A program made the translations under genes and the position numbers. A DNA stretch of 64,000 nucleotides from Verrucomicrobiota bacterium (GTDB taxonomy: Bacteria; Verrucomicrobiota; Verrucomicrobiia; Opitutales; UBA953), in contig JAURFU010000004.1 of NCBI GenBank assembly GCA_030834165.1, forward strand, positions 1 through 64,000, written 5' to 3'. Below the pieces are notes generated by a model, which was given only the letters and a program-made list of their open reading frames with translations, made no database searches and was not told the DNA's origin. Shown here piece by piece: positions 7,780 to 16,281 of this stretch (its first letter is position 1; every line of letters begins with the position of its first letter).

Positions 7780-8787
7780 ATGCCCCCCCTCGTCATCTGG
7801 ATCGCCGCCGGAGCGCTGCTCCTGCTCGTCCTCTTCCTCCTCACCTTCCTCGCCGTCTGGGTCCGCGCCCGCCTGGCCGGGGCCGAGGTCGGCATCTTCG
7901 ACCTCGTCGGCATGCGCCTGCGCGGCGTGCCGTACAGCGTGATCGTCGACGCCAAGATCGCCGCCACCAAGGCCGGCCTCTCGGTCGACGTCGAGAAGAT
8001 CGACGCCCACTACCTCGCCGGCGGCAACATCGTCCAGACCGTGCAGGCGCTCATCGCCGCGCAGAAGGCCGGCCTGCACCTCGACTGGAACCGCGCCTGC
8101 GCGATCGACATCGCCACGCGCGGCACGAACAAGTCCGTGCTCGAGGCCGTGCTCACCTCCGTCAGCCCCAAGGTCATCGACTGCCCGAATCCTTCCAGCG
8201 GCCGCACGACGATCGACGCCGTGGCCAAGGACGGCATCCAGGTCAAGGTGAAGGCCCGCGTGACCGTGCGCACGAACCTGGACCGCTTCGTCGGCGGCGC
8301 CCAGGAGGAGACCATCATCGCCCGCGTCGGCGAAGGCATCGTCACCACCATCGGCTCCTCCGAGAGCTACAAGTTCGTCCTCGAGAACCCCGACCGCATC
8401 TCGAAGACCGTGCTCGAGCGCGGTCTCGACGCGAACACCGCCTACGAGATCATGTCGATCGACATCGCGGACGTGGACGTCGGCGAGAACATCGGCGCCA
8501 CGCTCCAGGAAGCGCAGGCCAACGCGAACAAGAACATGGCGCAGGCCCAGGCCGAGATCCGGCGCGCCGCCGCCGTCGCCCTCGAGCAGGAGATGCGCGC
8601 CCGCGTCGAGGAAATGCGCGCCCGCGTCGTCGAAGCCGAGGCCCAGATCCCGCAGGCCCTCGCCGAGGCGCTGCGCTCCGGCCGCATGGGCTACCTGGAT
8701 TTCCAGCGTCTCGAGAACCTCCGCTCCGACACCGAGATGCGCAAGGGCATCGCCGGCGACGGCCCCGCACCCGGCGCCAAGGCCTGA
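7780..8787 (+). CDS. floA: Flotillin-like protein FloA
   Basis: The 335-residue protein is a clear FloA (YqfA, UPF0365) homologue. It has an N-terminal membrane segment (about 3-25), [17 protein letters not shown], the long PHB/SPFH domain with [18 protein letters not shown], and a C-terminal Ala/Glu/Arg-rich coiled coil (about 240-300). FloA oligomerises and organises functional membrane microdomains. The order nfeD-floA-small gene parallels yqeZ-yqfA-yqfB of Bacillus subtilis. The 22-base leader before its ATG is C-rich without a Shine-Dalgarno sequence. Confidence 0.95.
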   Translation: MPPLVIWIAAGALLLLVLFLLTFLAVWVRARLAGAEVGIFDLVGMRLRGVPYSVIVDAKIAATKAGLSVDVEKIDAHYLAGGNIVQTVQALIAAQKAGLHLDWNRACAIDIATRGTNKSVLEAVLTSVSPKVIDCPNPSSGRTTIDAVAKDGIQVKVKARVTVRTNLDRFVGGAQEETIIARVGEGIVTTIGSSESYKFVLENPDRISKTVLERGLDANTAYEIMSIDIADVDVGENIGATLQEAQANANKNMAQAQAEIRRAAAVALEQEMRARVEEMRARVVEAEAQIPQALAEALRSGRMGYLDFQRLENLRSDTEMRKGIAGDGPAPGAKA

Positions 8788-8789
8788 GC

Positions 8790-9155
8790 ATGGAACCGGC
8801 GCTCATCGTCAAGCTGCTCCTCGCCGCCGGCGGTTTCGCCGCGTGGGCCTACGGACAGATGCAGGGCAAGGCCGGGCAGCCCGCGCCGACGGCCATGGCC
8901 GCGCCGCCGCCGATCCCGCGCCGCGCGCGCAAGCCGCGGTCCGCCGCGACCAAGCCGGCGCCGAAGGCCGTCGAAGAGCCGGCGGCCGGAGCCGCGCTTC
9001 CCCCGCCGCATCTGGACGGCACGAACCTCGTCGTCACCCGTCCGGCCCGCGCGCCGGCGCGCGCGCAGTTCCGCGGCACGGCCGCGCTGCGCCAGGCGAT
9101 GGTGGCCCGCGAAGTGCTCGGACCGCCGCTCTGCCTGCGTCCGCCGCGTTTCTGA
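8790..9155 (+). CDS. Small membrane-anchored protein of the floA operon
   Basis: A 121-residue protein starting two bases after floA. Residues 4-22 form one membrane segment, then comes a Pro/Ala/Arg-rich linker (25-80), and a short C-terminal block with LRQAMVAREVLGPPLCLR that looks like a conserved docking motif. It occupies the position of yqfB in the Bacillus floA operon, but the sequences cannot be equated by eye. Its stop abuts that of the convergent transporter operon. Function unknown. Its co-operonic position suggests a role with FloA. Confidence 0.65.
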   Translation: MEPALIVKLLLAAGGFAAWAYGQMQGKAGQPAPTAMAAPPPIPRRARKPRSAATKPAPKAVEEPAAGAALPPPHLDGTNLVVTRPARAPARAQFRGTAALRQAMVAREVLGPPLCLRPPRF

Positions 9156-9980
9156 TCAGCGGCGCGGGGCGAAGAGCCGCGCGAGCAGGTAGGGCAGCGC
9201 GCAGCACAGCACGATGCCGGCGCCCGAAGGCACCGCCGGCAGGTGATAGGAAAGGTAGAGTCCCGAGACGCCGCCCGCGAGCGCGCAGCCGACGCCCCAG
9301 GCCATGACCTGGGGCACCGTGCGGCCGAGCAGCACGCCCGTCGCGGCCGGGATCACGAAGAGGGCGGTGGTCAGCAACGCGCCGACGAGGCGCACGCACG
9401 AGACCGCGCCGAGCGCGACGAGCGCGAGCAGCACCATGCGCATGAGCGCGGGACGCGCGCCGAGCAGGGAGGCGTATTCCTCGTCGAACGAGGCGAGCTC
9501 CAGTTCCTTATGCAGCGCCCGTAGGCCGAAGAGCACGCCCGCCGCGGTCGCGGCGATGACGGCGAGATCTTCGGCGCCGACGGCCACGACGCTGCCGAAG
9601 AGCAGGCCGGCGAAGTCGCGCCAGGAGTTGGCCTGCTGCATGAGCGCGACGCCCGCCGCGAACATCACCGAGAGCATCACGCCGATGGCGCTGTCTTCGC
9701 TCGAGCCTTTGCGCGACGCCAGCCAGGCCGCGCCGCCGGCGGTGAGCAACGCGGCCGCGAGCGCGCCGAGGTAGGGGGAGAAGCCGAGCAGCAGCGCGCC
9801 GACCACGCCGGGCAGGATGGAGTGGGTGAGGGCGGTGCTGACGAACGCCATGCGGCGCAGGACGACGTAGGCGCCGAGGCAGGCGCACGTCACCCCGCCG
9901 AGGGCGACGGCGACGAGCGCCCGCACGAAGAAGGGTTCCGACAGCGGCTCGAGCAGGAGTTCAAGCATGGCGGTGGTCAT
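9156..9980 (-). CDS. Metal ABC transporter permease (ZnuB/MntB family)
   Basis: The 274-residue, very hydrophobic protein belongs to the ABC-3 permease family for zinc, manganese or iron. It has about eight membrane segments and typical blocks such as LGAYVVLRRMAFVSTALTHSILPGV (quoted as two parts: LGAYVVLRRMAF and ALTHSILPGV) and the C-terminal VPSGAGIVLCCALPYLLARLF. It overlaps the upstream ATPase gene by 20 bases and would move the ion across the inner membrane. Metal specificity cannot be read from the permease. Confidence 0.9.
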   Translation of the reverse strand: MTTAMLELLLEPLSEPFFVRALVAVALGGVTCACLGAYVVLRRMAFVSTALTHSILPGVVGALLLGFSPYLGALAAALLTAGGAAWLASRKGSSEDSAIGVMLSVMFAAGVALMQQANSWRDFAGLLFGSVVAVGAEDLAVIAATAAGVLFGLRALHKELELASFDEEYASLLGARPALMRMVLLALVALGAVSCVRLVGALLTTALFVIPAATGVLLGRTVPQVMAWGVGCALAGGVSGLYLSYHLPAVPSGAGIVLCCALPYLLARLFAPRR

Positions 9981-10746
9981 GGCCCGCGCAGGCGTGGCGG
10001 GTGGTCACGGCCCCGGCGCGGATCTCGAGGACGCGGTCGAAGCGCGCGAGGTCGGCCGGGTCGTGGGTGGCCATCATGACCGTGAAGGCGTGCCCTTGTT
10101 CGAAGAGGAAGCGTTCGATGATCTCGCGGCTCGCGGCGTCGAGCGCGGCGTAAGGTTCGTCGAGGAGCAGCACCTCCGCGCCCTGCACGAACGCCCGGGC
10201 GAGGAGGGCGCGTTGCAGCTGGCCGCCGGAGAGCGCGTGGACCGGGCGGTCGGCAAGCTCCGTCAGGCCGAGCCGCGCGAGGGCCTGGTCGACGGCTTCG
10301 TCGCCATGACGGCATTCCTCGAACCAGCCGTGGTGCGCGTAAGTACCCATCTGCACGAGCCGGCGGACGATCAGCGGGAAGCCTTCGGTGAGCTGAGGGC
10401 GTTGGGCGAGGTAGGCCACGCGGCTGCGGCCCAGCGCCGGGGCGAAGCCGGCCACGCGGACTTCGCCGGACTGCGGCGGGACGAGTCCGGCGAGCACGCG
10501 GAGCAGGGTGGATTTGCCGGAGCCGTTGGGTCCGATCAGGGCCGTCCGGCAACCGCAGGGGATGGAGAAGTCGGCATCACGGAAGGCCGCCGGTCCGTCG
10601 GTCCGGGCGCCGGCCGTCAGACCCCGCGCGAAGACGGCATCGCCTGCGCAGACGGGTTTCTCCGGCCGGGCGTAGGGCAAGGTCGGGAGGAGCGCGAAGA
10701 CGGCGTCTCCCAGCTGGCGGGTGAACCGGGTCCAGAAGCGGCTCAT
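9961..10746 (-). CDS. Metal ABC transporter ATP-binding protein
   Basis: The 261-residue ATPase has Walker A GPNGSGKSTLL, the signature LSGGQLQRALLARAF and Walker B EVLLLDEPYAALD. It has a longer N-terminus (about 45 residues) than most ZnuC proteins, and its C-terminus ends HACAGHDHRHA. That tail is rich in His and Cys and could itself bind metal, as seen in some ZnuC proteins, where histidines are thought to sense zinc. It overlaps the substrate-binding gene by 4 bases and the permease by 20. Confidence 0.9.
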   Translation of the reverse strand: MSRFWTRFTRQLGDAVFALLPTLPYARPEKPVCAGDAVFARGLTAGARTDGPAAFRDADFSIPCGCRTALIGPNGSGKSTLLRVLAGLVPPQSGEVRVAGFAPALGRSRVAYLAQRPQLTEGFPLIVRRLVQMGTYAHHGWFEECRHGDEAVDQALARLGLTELADRPVHALSGGQLQRALLARAFVQGAEVLLLDEPYAALDAASREIIERFLFEQGHAFTVMMATHDPADLARFDRVLEIRAGAVTTRHACAGHDHRHA

Positions 10747-11633
10747 CGGCGGGAGAGCGCCTCATGGAGGCGGCGGCCGTTATGGAGCATCATTCCGGCC
10801 CAGCTGTCGCCCGGGAGGCCGGCGGGCTCCAGGTATTCGAAGGACAGGGCGAGAGGGGAGGGGAGGCCGGCGTCTTCGGCCAGGCGTCGGGCGAACGCGT
10901 CGCTCTGGCCGGCATCCGTGACGATGACCCGGATGCCTTCGCGCCGGATCAGCGTGAGAAGTTCAGAGAAATGCCGGGCTGAAAGGTCGGCGGCCTCCGC
11001 CGAGCTGCTCGCGAGGATCGTCCGGGCGACCCGCAGCCCGTAGTTTTCGGCGAAGTGTCCGAGGTTGGCGTGCTGGGTCACGAGGCTGCGTCGCTCCGCG
11101 GGAAGGGCGGCGAAGAGCTTACGGAGCTCCTTGTCGACGCGGTCAATCTCCTTAACATATTCGCCAAAAGCATGTTCGGTTTTTTTGGCTGGAACGATTT
11201 GTCCGAGCCGGGTGGCGAGGAGACGGACCATTTTTTTGACCTCATCGGGATTCGTCCAGGCGTGCGGATCTGCGCACAGGTCGTGACCGTCGCGGGGGCC
11301 TGGACGTTCGTCGAAAAGCCAGATCAAGCGATGAGGACGGTCGTTGGTTTTGGCCCAGGCTTCGAGCCAGGGTTCGAGGGATGGGCTCATGCCCACGATC
11401 AGGCTGGCCCGGCGGAGGTCGCGGGCGTGGCGGACGCTGAGCTGGAAACCATGGGTCTCGCTGCGAGAAGGCACTAAATTGACCATTTCAACCTCTTTCC
11501 CGGCAAGGACTTGCACCCAATCGGCGATGACCGTGAAACTTGTCACCACCAGTGGTCTGGCCGCGGCTTCCGCCGCCGGCGCAGGGGCGGTGGCGAAGCC
11601 GAGCAGACAGAGGATGGCGAGGAAAGCGCGCAC
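10743..11633 (-). CDS. Metal ABC transporter substrate-binding protein (ZnuA-like)
   Basis: The 296-residue exported protein has a signal peptide (about 1-22). The four expected metal ligands of the cluster-9 family appear as H61 (SETHGFQL), H124 (DPHAWTNP), H188 (TQHANLGHF) and D240 (VIVTDAGQSD). The His-rich loop typical of Proteobacterial ZnuA is absent, which leaves zinc, manganese and iron all possible. It leads the three-gene importer operon, which faces away from the pilus operon. The control region is the AT-rich stretch at about 11672-11695. Confidence 0.9.
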   Translation of the reverse strand: MRAFLAILCLLGFATAPAPAAEAAARPLVVTSFTVIADWVQVLAGKEVEMVNLVPSRSETHGFQLSVRHARDLRRASLIVGMSPSLEPWLEAWAKTNDRPHRLIWLFDERPGPRDGHDLCADPHAWTNPDEVKKMVRLLATRLGQIVPAKKTEHAFGEYVKEIDRVDKELRKLFAALPAERRSLVTQHANLGHFAENYGLRVARTILASSSAEAADLSARHFSELLTLIRREGIRVIVTDAGQSDAFARRLAEDAGLPSPLALSFEYLEPAGLPGDSWAGMMLHNGRRLHEALSRR

Positions 11634-11671
11634 GCAAGGTTTGATGGTTCAAGGAACGCGACCAGACGCAA

Positions 11672-11695
11672 GATATTTGCAATAAACAATTGTTC
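11672..11695. promoter_or_regulatory. AT-rich divergent control region with a dyad
   Basis: In the 122 bp between the metal importer and the pilus operon only one stretch is AT-rich. It contains the perfect 10-bp dyad AACAATTGTT at about 11685-11694. It would sit about 50 bases upstream of the importer start. It could be a promoter element or part of a metal-regulator operator, but it does not match a Zur or MntR consensus that I can recall. No regulator gene is adjacent. Confidence 0.3.
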
Positions 11696-11755
11696 CCGAA
11701 GCGTCTGTTTTTGCGTTTGCCACACGCAACGGCGGGAGCCACATTTGCCCTTCCC

Positions 11756-12478
11756 ATGCCCCTAGCACGTGCTGTTTTCGCCAGCCTAATGGCTTTCTGT
11801 TTATCCGTCGCCGGCCTCCATGCCCAAGCGGGCAAAGCCGATGCGAATTCGGGCAAAAGCGCCGTCAATGTCCGTTCCATCCATTTCGACCCGGTCAAAC
11901 TGGGTGGGCAGCAGAACCCTTGGATTCGCACCCAGGTCGAGCTCCACGCCAATTATAACCCCGAGGCCAAGGCCGCCCCGGATGCCGAGGCCGGAGCCAA
12001 GAAGCCCGTCAACAAGAACTGGGTCGACAAGGTAAAGGTGACTTTGACCCTGATTTTCAAGCCGATCGGGACGAGCACCGCGGCGGAGTTCGCCTACTAC
12101 CGTTCATCGGCGACCGTGCTCACCATGGAGGTGAATTCCGACCGTTCGGTCTATTTCTACCTGCCGGGAGACATCGTGAAGCGCGACCGACTGAAGATGC
12201 AGCCCGATTACTACTACGTTCAGATCGAAGTCGGCGGTACCGAGCAGCCTTTGTTCACCGAGGCCGGCCGGCCGGTCCCCGACATGGCTAACGCCCTCCA
12301 CAAGCAGTTCCTCGACAAGAAGATTTTTGACGGGGCACGCTCCGAAGCAGACCGGGCCGTAAATTCCAACAACGGCATGCTGCGCCCGCACTACCTCGTT
12401 CCGGCTGCCTTCTACGATAACCTTCCGCAAGGTTCTCCCCAGCCGGAATTCATCCGGGAAGACGCCTCGTCGCGTTAA
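11756..12478 (+). CDS. Amuc_1102-type pilus-cluster protein
   Basis: The ATG at 11756 gives 240 residues with a signal peptide (about 1-23, ending LHAQAG). An upstream in-frame TTG at 11690 is rejected because it would place extra polar residues before the signal peptide. The body is beta-rich (VNVRSIHFDPVKLGG, QVELHANYNP, TVLTMEVNSDRSVYFYLPG). Position directly before PilM, size and export signal match the first member of the Akkermansia Amuc_1102-1098 pilus locus; the homology is inferred mainly from gene order. It is likely an exported part of a pilus or secretion-like envelope machine. Confidence 0.75.
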   Translation: MPLARAVFASLMAFCLSVAGLHAQAGKADANSGKSAVNVRSIHFDPVKLGGQQNPWIRTQVELHANYNPEAKAAPDAEAGAKKPVNKNWVDKVKVTLTLIFKPIGTSTAAEFAYYRSSATVLTMEVNSDRSVYFYLPGDIVKRDRLKMQPDYYYVQIEVGGTEQPLFTEAGRPVPDMANALHKQFLDKKIFDGARSEADRAVNSNNGMLRPHYLVPAAFYDNLPQGSPQPEFIREDASSR

Positions 12479-12498
12479 CCCTCCACACCCCTCCTCGC

Positions 12499-14205
12499 AT
12501 GAGCCAGAAGAAGGCCACCATCGTCAATCTTGCCGCGTCCAACGTCTCGGTTTCTCAGTTCTCCGCCGCTTCCGGCGCCCTCGTCCTCGAGCAGTTCTAC
12601 GTCGAAGAGATCGCCCCCGGGCTGACCGGGGATGACGAATGGTTGAACGCGGCGATCGCCGCCCTCGCCAATCTGGTCAACCTGCACGAGATCAAGGGCC
12701 GCGTCACCGTCATCGCGCCGGCCTTCCTGCTCCTCCAGAAGCCTCTCCGCGTCCCGCAGGTCGAACGAGCCCGGCAGGCTCAGATCGTTGCTTTCGAGGC
12801 TCAGAACGCGATTCCTTACCCCTTGAACGAAGTCATGTGGGACAGCCAGTTGATGGCTTCCGACGGAGTCGAGGCGGAGGTGCTGCTCTTCGCCCTCCGG
12901 ACCGAGATCGCCACCCGCATCGCGACCCTTGTCACCTCGACGGGCCTCCGCCCCATGTCCATCCAGGCGGCCCCGTTGCTCGATAGCCAGGCTTTCCGGA
13001 TCCATGGCGGGGGGTCTTCCGCCGAAGAGGTCCTGATCGTCAACGTCGGCGCCCGCTCGACTACCTTGAGCTTCGTCGGGCCGGGCGGCGTCAACATCCA
13101 GACCTCCGCCAACATGGGTGGAAACCTGCTTACCCAGGGCGTCTCGGATAACACCGGCCAGCCTTTCGCGACCTCCGAAGCCATCAAGGTCGGTTATTTC
13201 TCGGGCGTGCTGCAACTCGCGGAGAACGACCCGCAGGTGGCCATCCTGCAGGCCAACGCCCAGACCTTCTCCCGTCGCCTCGCCCAGGACATCAACCGAC
13301 GACTCATCAACGTGCGTCGTGGCGCCAACGGCCGTCAGCCGGCCCGCATCCTCGTGACCGGCCGTGGTTCCCAAGTGCCTGGTCTCGCGGAGCAGCTCTG
13401 CGAGACGCTGCGTCTGCCGGTCGAGCCCTTCGATCCTTCCGCGGTCATCACGCCGGGCGAAGGCATCGCTCCTGAGCAGCTCCCGCGCGTCAGGCATCAG
13501 ATCACCGAGGTCATCGGCGAGGCCGCGCGCCTTGTCCTGCCTCATCCGATCGGGGTCAACCTCATCCCCCGCGACATCGCCTCCCAGCAGGCCTTCGACG
13601 CGCGCAAGCCCCGCCTCCTCGCCGCCGCCGCCCTCGCCGCCGCCGCCCCTTTCTGCGTCTGGCTCGCTTTGGCCTCTTCCGAGGGCTGGAACAGCCAGCA
13701 GATCGCCGAAGTCCAGAACCGTCAGGCGGAGCTCACCGCCCGTCGCCTCGCCATCGAAGAAACCCGCAAGCAGGCCATCGAGCTGGCCGCAAAGTGCAAC
13801 GAGCTCGAGTCCGTAGTCCTGAACCGCTCCAACTGGCCCGCGTTCCTGGGCGACCTGCAAGCCCGCATCGGCGACTGCAAGAACACCTGGGTCGAGGAGA
13901 TGCACGTCAAATACGAGACCTTGCCTCCGGCGCCCGTGCCGGAGGGGCAGACTCCGCCTCCTCCTCAGGTCGTCACCAAGGTCGTGCTGGCCGTGCGCTT
14001 CCTTTACGTCGACGTGCCTTACGATATTAAGCAGTATCGTGCGACCGCGGAGAAGGCCCACCTCAGCCGCCTCCTCGAAGCCGTGCGCAAGTCGCCTTAC
14101 GTCGGCGCGGTGCCTGAGAATGAGATCAGCGTCACCGAGGTGAACACCATCCGCAATCCGAAGGCCACCATCACCCTCGTCATCCGCAAGGACAAGGCCC
14201 TCTAA
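12499..14205 (+). CDS. pilM: PilM-like pilus assembly protein (Amuc_1101 type)
   Basis: The 568-residue protein begins with an actin-like PilM domain (about 5-360) with typical blocks VTVIAPAFLLLQKPLRVPQ, AQNAIPYPLNEVMWD, NVGARSTTLSFV and ILVTGRGSQVPGLAEQL. A single membrane segment (about 371-393) is followed by a coiled coil (about 396-440) and a periplasmic domain. In classical type IV pili PilM is cytoplasmic and binds PilN, which has exactly this membrane/coiled-coil/periplasmic layout. The protein therefore looks like PilM and PilN in one chain. It is 20 bases after the preceding gene and 4 before the next. Confidence 0.85.
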   Translation: MSQKKATIVNLAASNVSVSQFSAASGALVLEQFYVEEIAPGLTGDDEWLNAAIAALANLVNLHEIKGRVTVIAPAFLLLQKPLRVPQVERARQAQIVAFEAQNAIPYPLNEVMWDSQLMASDGVEAEVLLFALRTEIATRIATLVTSTGLRPMSIQAAPLLDSQAFRIHGGGSSAEEVLIVNVGARSTTLSFVGPGGVNIQTSANMGGNLLTQGVSDNTGQPFATSEAIKVGYFSGVLQLAENDPQVAILQANAQTFSRRLAQDINRRLINVRRGANGRQPARILVTGRGSQVPGLAEQLCETLRLPVEPFDPSAVITPGEGIAPEQLPRVRHQITEVIGEAARLVLPHPIGVNLIPRDIASQQAFDARKPRLLAAAALAAAAPFCVWLALASSEGWNSQQIAEVQNRQAELTARRLAIEETRKQAIELAAKCNELESVVLNRSNWPAFLGDLQARIGDCKNTWVEEMHVKYETLPPAPVPEGQTPPPPQVVTKVVLAVRFLYVDVPYDIKQYRATAEKAHLSRLLEAVRKSPYVGAVPENEISVTEVNTIRNPKATITLVIRKDKAL

Positions 14206-14209
14206 GCCC

Positions 14210-15319
14210 ATGCAACGTTTCAAGAAAAATCTCGGCTTCAACCTGGCGCTCATCCTCCTCGGCGTGACTTTCCTGTCCGGTCTGGTCCTGGCTTACCTGG
14301 CCTACAGCGGCGGAGAAGACACCTCCCGGATGCTTCGCAGCACCACCGGCGCCGAGGTCGCCCTCCTCCAAGGACACGCCTTCGCGCCGGGCGAGCAGCC
14401 GGTCGCCCTCAACGAAGAAAATGTCAAGGCCGCGCAGGCGGATCTCGCGGAGCTCGCCGCCCATCGCGACAAGCTCCGAGAGCTCATCGCCGGCAATCCG
14501 GAGATGGCCATCCGCGGCAAGGCTTCGGCGAATTCGGCCGAGTTGAGCGCCTTGCTCCGCGAGTCCGTCGATGGCTGGCGCAAGCTGGTGGCCGACCAAG
14601 GGGTGAAGCTCTCGCCGAACGAACCCACCTCCTTCGGGTTCCATCGCTACATCCATAACCAAGGGACTTCCCCGAAGCGCGACTTCCAGAAGGTCGACCA
14701 GCAGCGGCTCATCATCGACTTCTTGGTCCGCCAGCTGATCGAGTCCCGTCCCGCCGGCTCCCCTCTCCTGATCGAGTCCGTCGACCGTGAACCGGTCGAG
14801 ACATTCATCCTGATCCCGGAAGGCCGACCTGGCGCCGGAACTTACGGACCGGACAGCGAGGCCCCGCGGAATGAGAACGATGAGTTCGCTCCGGCCCGGA
14901 AGTTCGCCCGGCCCGGCCTCGTCGAGGCGCTTTCCTTCCGCGTCCGTTTCGTCGGCTACACCCCGACGCTCCGCACTTTCGTCAACAAGATCCGCAATTC
15001 CGGCCGCCCGCTCGCCGTGACCAGCATCGACGTGGGCACGACTTCCAAGGAGACGGAGAAGCTGCTCGCCGCGCCGGTTTCGCTGATTCCGGCCGTCGGC
15101 CCCAGTCCGGTCGTGGTCGGCACTCCCGCCCTCTCTTTCTTCGACCAGGCTCCCGCGGCCCCTTCGGCCGGTCCCGCCGCGCCTCCCCCCGTGAACGCCG
15201 AGGAAAAACGCATCCAAGTCGTCCAGCGCAAGCTTTCGGCCTTCGTGGTCCAGATCGATTACCTTTCCGTGCCCGAAGAGAAGCCCGCCCCCGGGGTCGA
15301 AGGCGAACCCAAGAAATAA
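14210..15319 (+). CDS. Amuc_1100-type pilus-like protein
   Basis: The 369-residue protein has one N-terminal membrane anchor (about 8-29), a coiled coil (about 60-110) and a mixed periplasmic domain with a Pro/Ala-rich linker near 300-325. The anchor, coiled coil and globular layout is that of PilO-type alignment proteins and of Akkermansia Amuc_1100, a well-studied exported protein from the same locus. Its place between PilM and the next two genes matches that cluster exactly. Assignment rests on gene order and architecture; overall sequence identity cannot be judged by eye. Confidence 0.75.
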   Translation: MQRFKKNLGFNLALILLGVTFLSGLVLAYLAYSGGEDTSRMLRSTTGAEVALLQGHAFAPGEQPVALNEENVKAAQADLAELAAHRDKLRELIAGNPEMAIRGKASANSAELSALLRESVDGWRKLVADQGVKLSPNEPTSFGFHRYIHNQGTSPKRDFQKVDQQRLIIDFLVRQLIESRPAGSPLLIESVDREPVETFILIPEGRPGAGTYGPDSEAPRNENDEFAPARKFARPGLVEALSFRVRFVGYTPTLRTFVNKIRNSGRPLAVTSIDVGTTSKETEKLLAAPVSLIPAVGPSPVVVGTPALSFFDQAPAAPSAGPAAPPPVNAEEKRIQVVQRKLSAFVVQIDYLSVPEEKPAPGVEGEPKK

Positions 15320-15331
15320 AGCAACCCGGCC

Positions 15332-16261
15332 ATGAACTCCCGCAAGGACATCCTTCTCGTCTGCCTCGGCGCCCTTCTTTTCGCCGGAGGTCTCGCCATC
15401 TATCTCAACCCGGGTTGGATCGCCCCGCCGGTTCCGGGCCAGGAAGAGCGTGCCATCATCCTAGCCAAACTTCGGCAGGCTCCGCCGGCGGGCGCCGCCT
15501 ACCCGTCGATGCCGCGTGCCTCGCTTGAGGACAACGTCAAGGACTGGCTCAGCCCCGAGGAAGACGATGAGAACTGGGATTACGACCTCTTCACGACGAT
15601 CGATGTCGTCTGGGACCCCTCCATCAAGGAGTACGTGCCGCGTAGCCGCAAGGCCGAGGTCATGCCGCCCTTCGGCGTCGAGTTGGTCTCGGTAGGCTAC
15701 CCGACCTACACCTTCATGCTGAGTTCCTCCACCCTGGCTCCGGGCAAGAAGGAAGAAGACCGCCTGTTCTCGCTGAAGAACGTCAAGACGAACCGCTACA
15801 TCGATGACTGCAAGCTGAACAAGCCCATCCCTGAGGCTCCTTACCTCACGCTGAAGTCCTACCGGGTGGTCAAGGGCAAGGACGCCGACGGGTTCCCCTT
15901 CGTCCGCAACATCCTCACCGTGGATGACCGCCAGTTCGGGCAGGTCGTCGAGATCGATGACGAGAAGCCCCTCGAATTCAAGGGACGCATCGACATCATC
16001 CTCCGTTCCACCGACGATCCGGCCTGGAGCCTGACCCTGCACGCGGTTGGGGATAAGTTTGCCCTGAACGGGGCCACCTTCGTGGTCAAAGGCATTGACT
16101 TGCCCGGCAAGTCCGTGACTTTCGAGAAGACCATCGCCCTCAACCCCAAGAGGCCCAAGAAGCTTACTTTCGACCAGCAGATCCTCGTCGTTCCGCCGCC
16201 CGTCCCCAAGTCCAAATCTTCGGCTGCCACCCCCAAGGCCGACGCCCCCTCCAACAAATAA
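15332..16261 (+). CDS. Amuc_1099-type pilus-system protein
   Basis: The 309-residue protein has an N-terminal membrane segment (about 6-24) followed by a periplasmic region rich in beta strands, for example GVELVSVGYPTYTFML, KSYRVVKGKDADGFPFVRN and FVVKGIDLPGKSVTFEK. The C-terminus is a Pro/Lys/Ser-rich tail. It lies between the Amuc_1100-type gene and the secretin, where PilP-like proteins sit in classical pilus operons, and may link the inner-membrane complex to the secretin. The gap to the secretin is 20 bases. Confidence 0.7.
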   Translation: MNSRKDILLVCLGALLFAGGLAIYLNPGWIAPPVPGQEERAIILAKLRQAPPAGAAYPSMPRASLEDNVKDWLSPEEDDENWDYDLFTTIDVVWDPSIKEYVPRSRKAEVMPPFGVELVSVGYPTYTFMLSSSTLAPGKKEEDRLFSLKNVKTNRYIDDCKLNKPIPEAPYLTLKSYRVVKGKDADGFPFVRNILTVDDRQFGQVVEIDDEKPLEFKGRIDIILRSTDDPAWSLTLHAVGDKFALNGATFVVKGIDLPGKSVTFEKTIALNPKRPKKLTFDQQILVVPPPVPKSKSSAATPKADAPSNK

Positions 16262-16281
16262 ATTTTCTAAGCCCCCCACTC

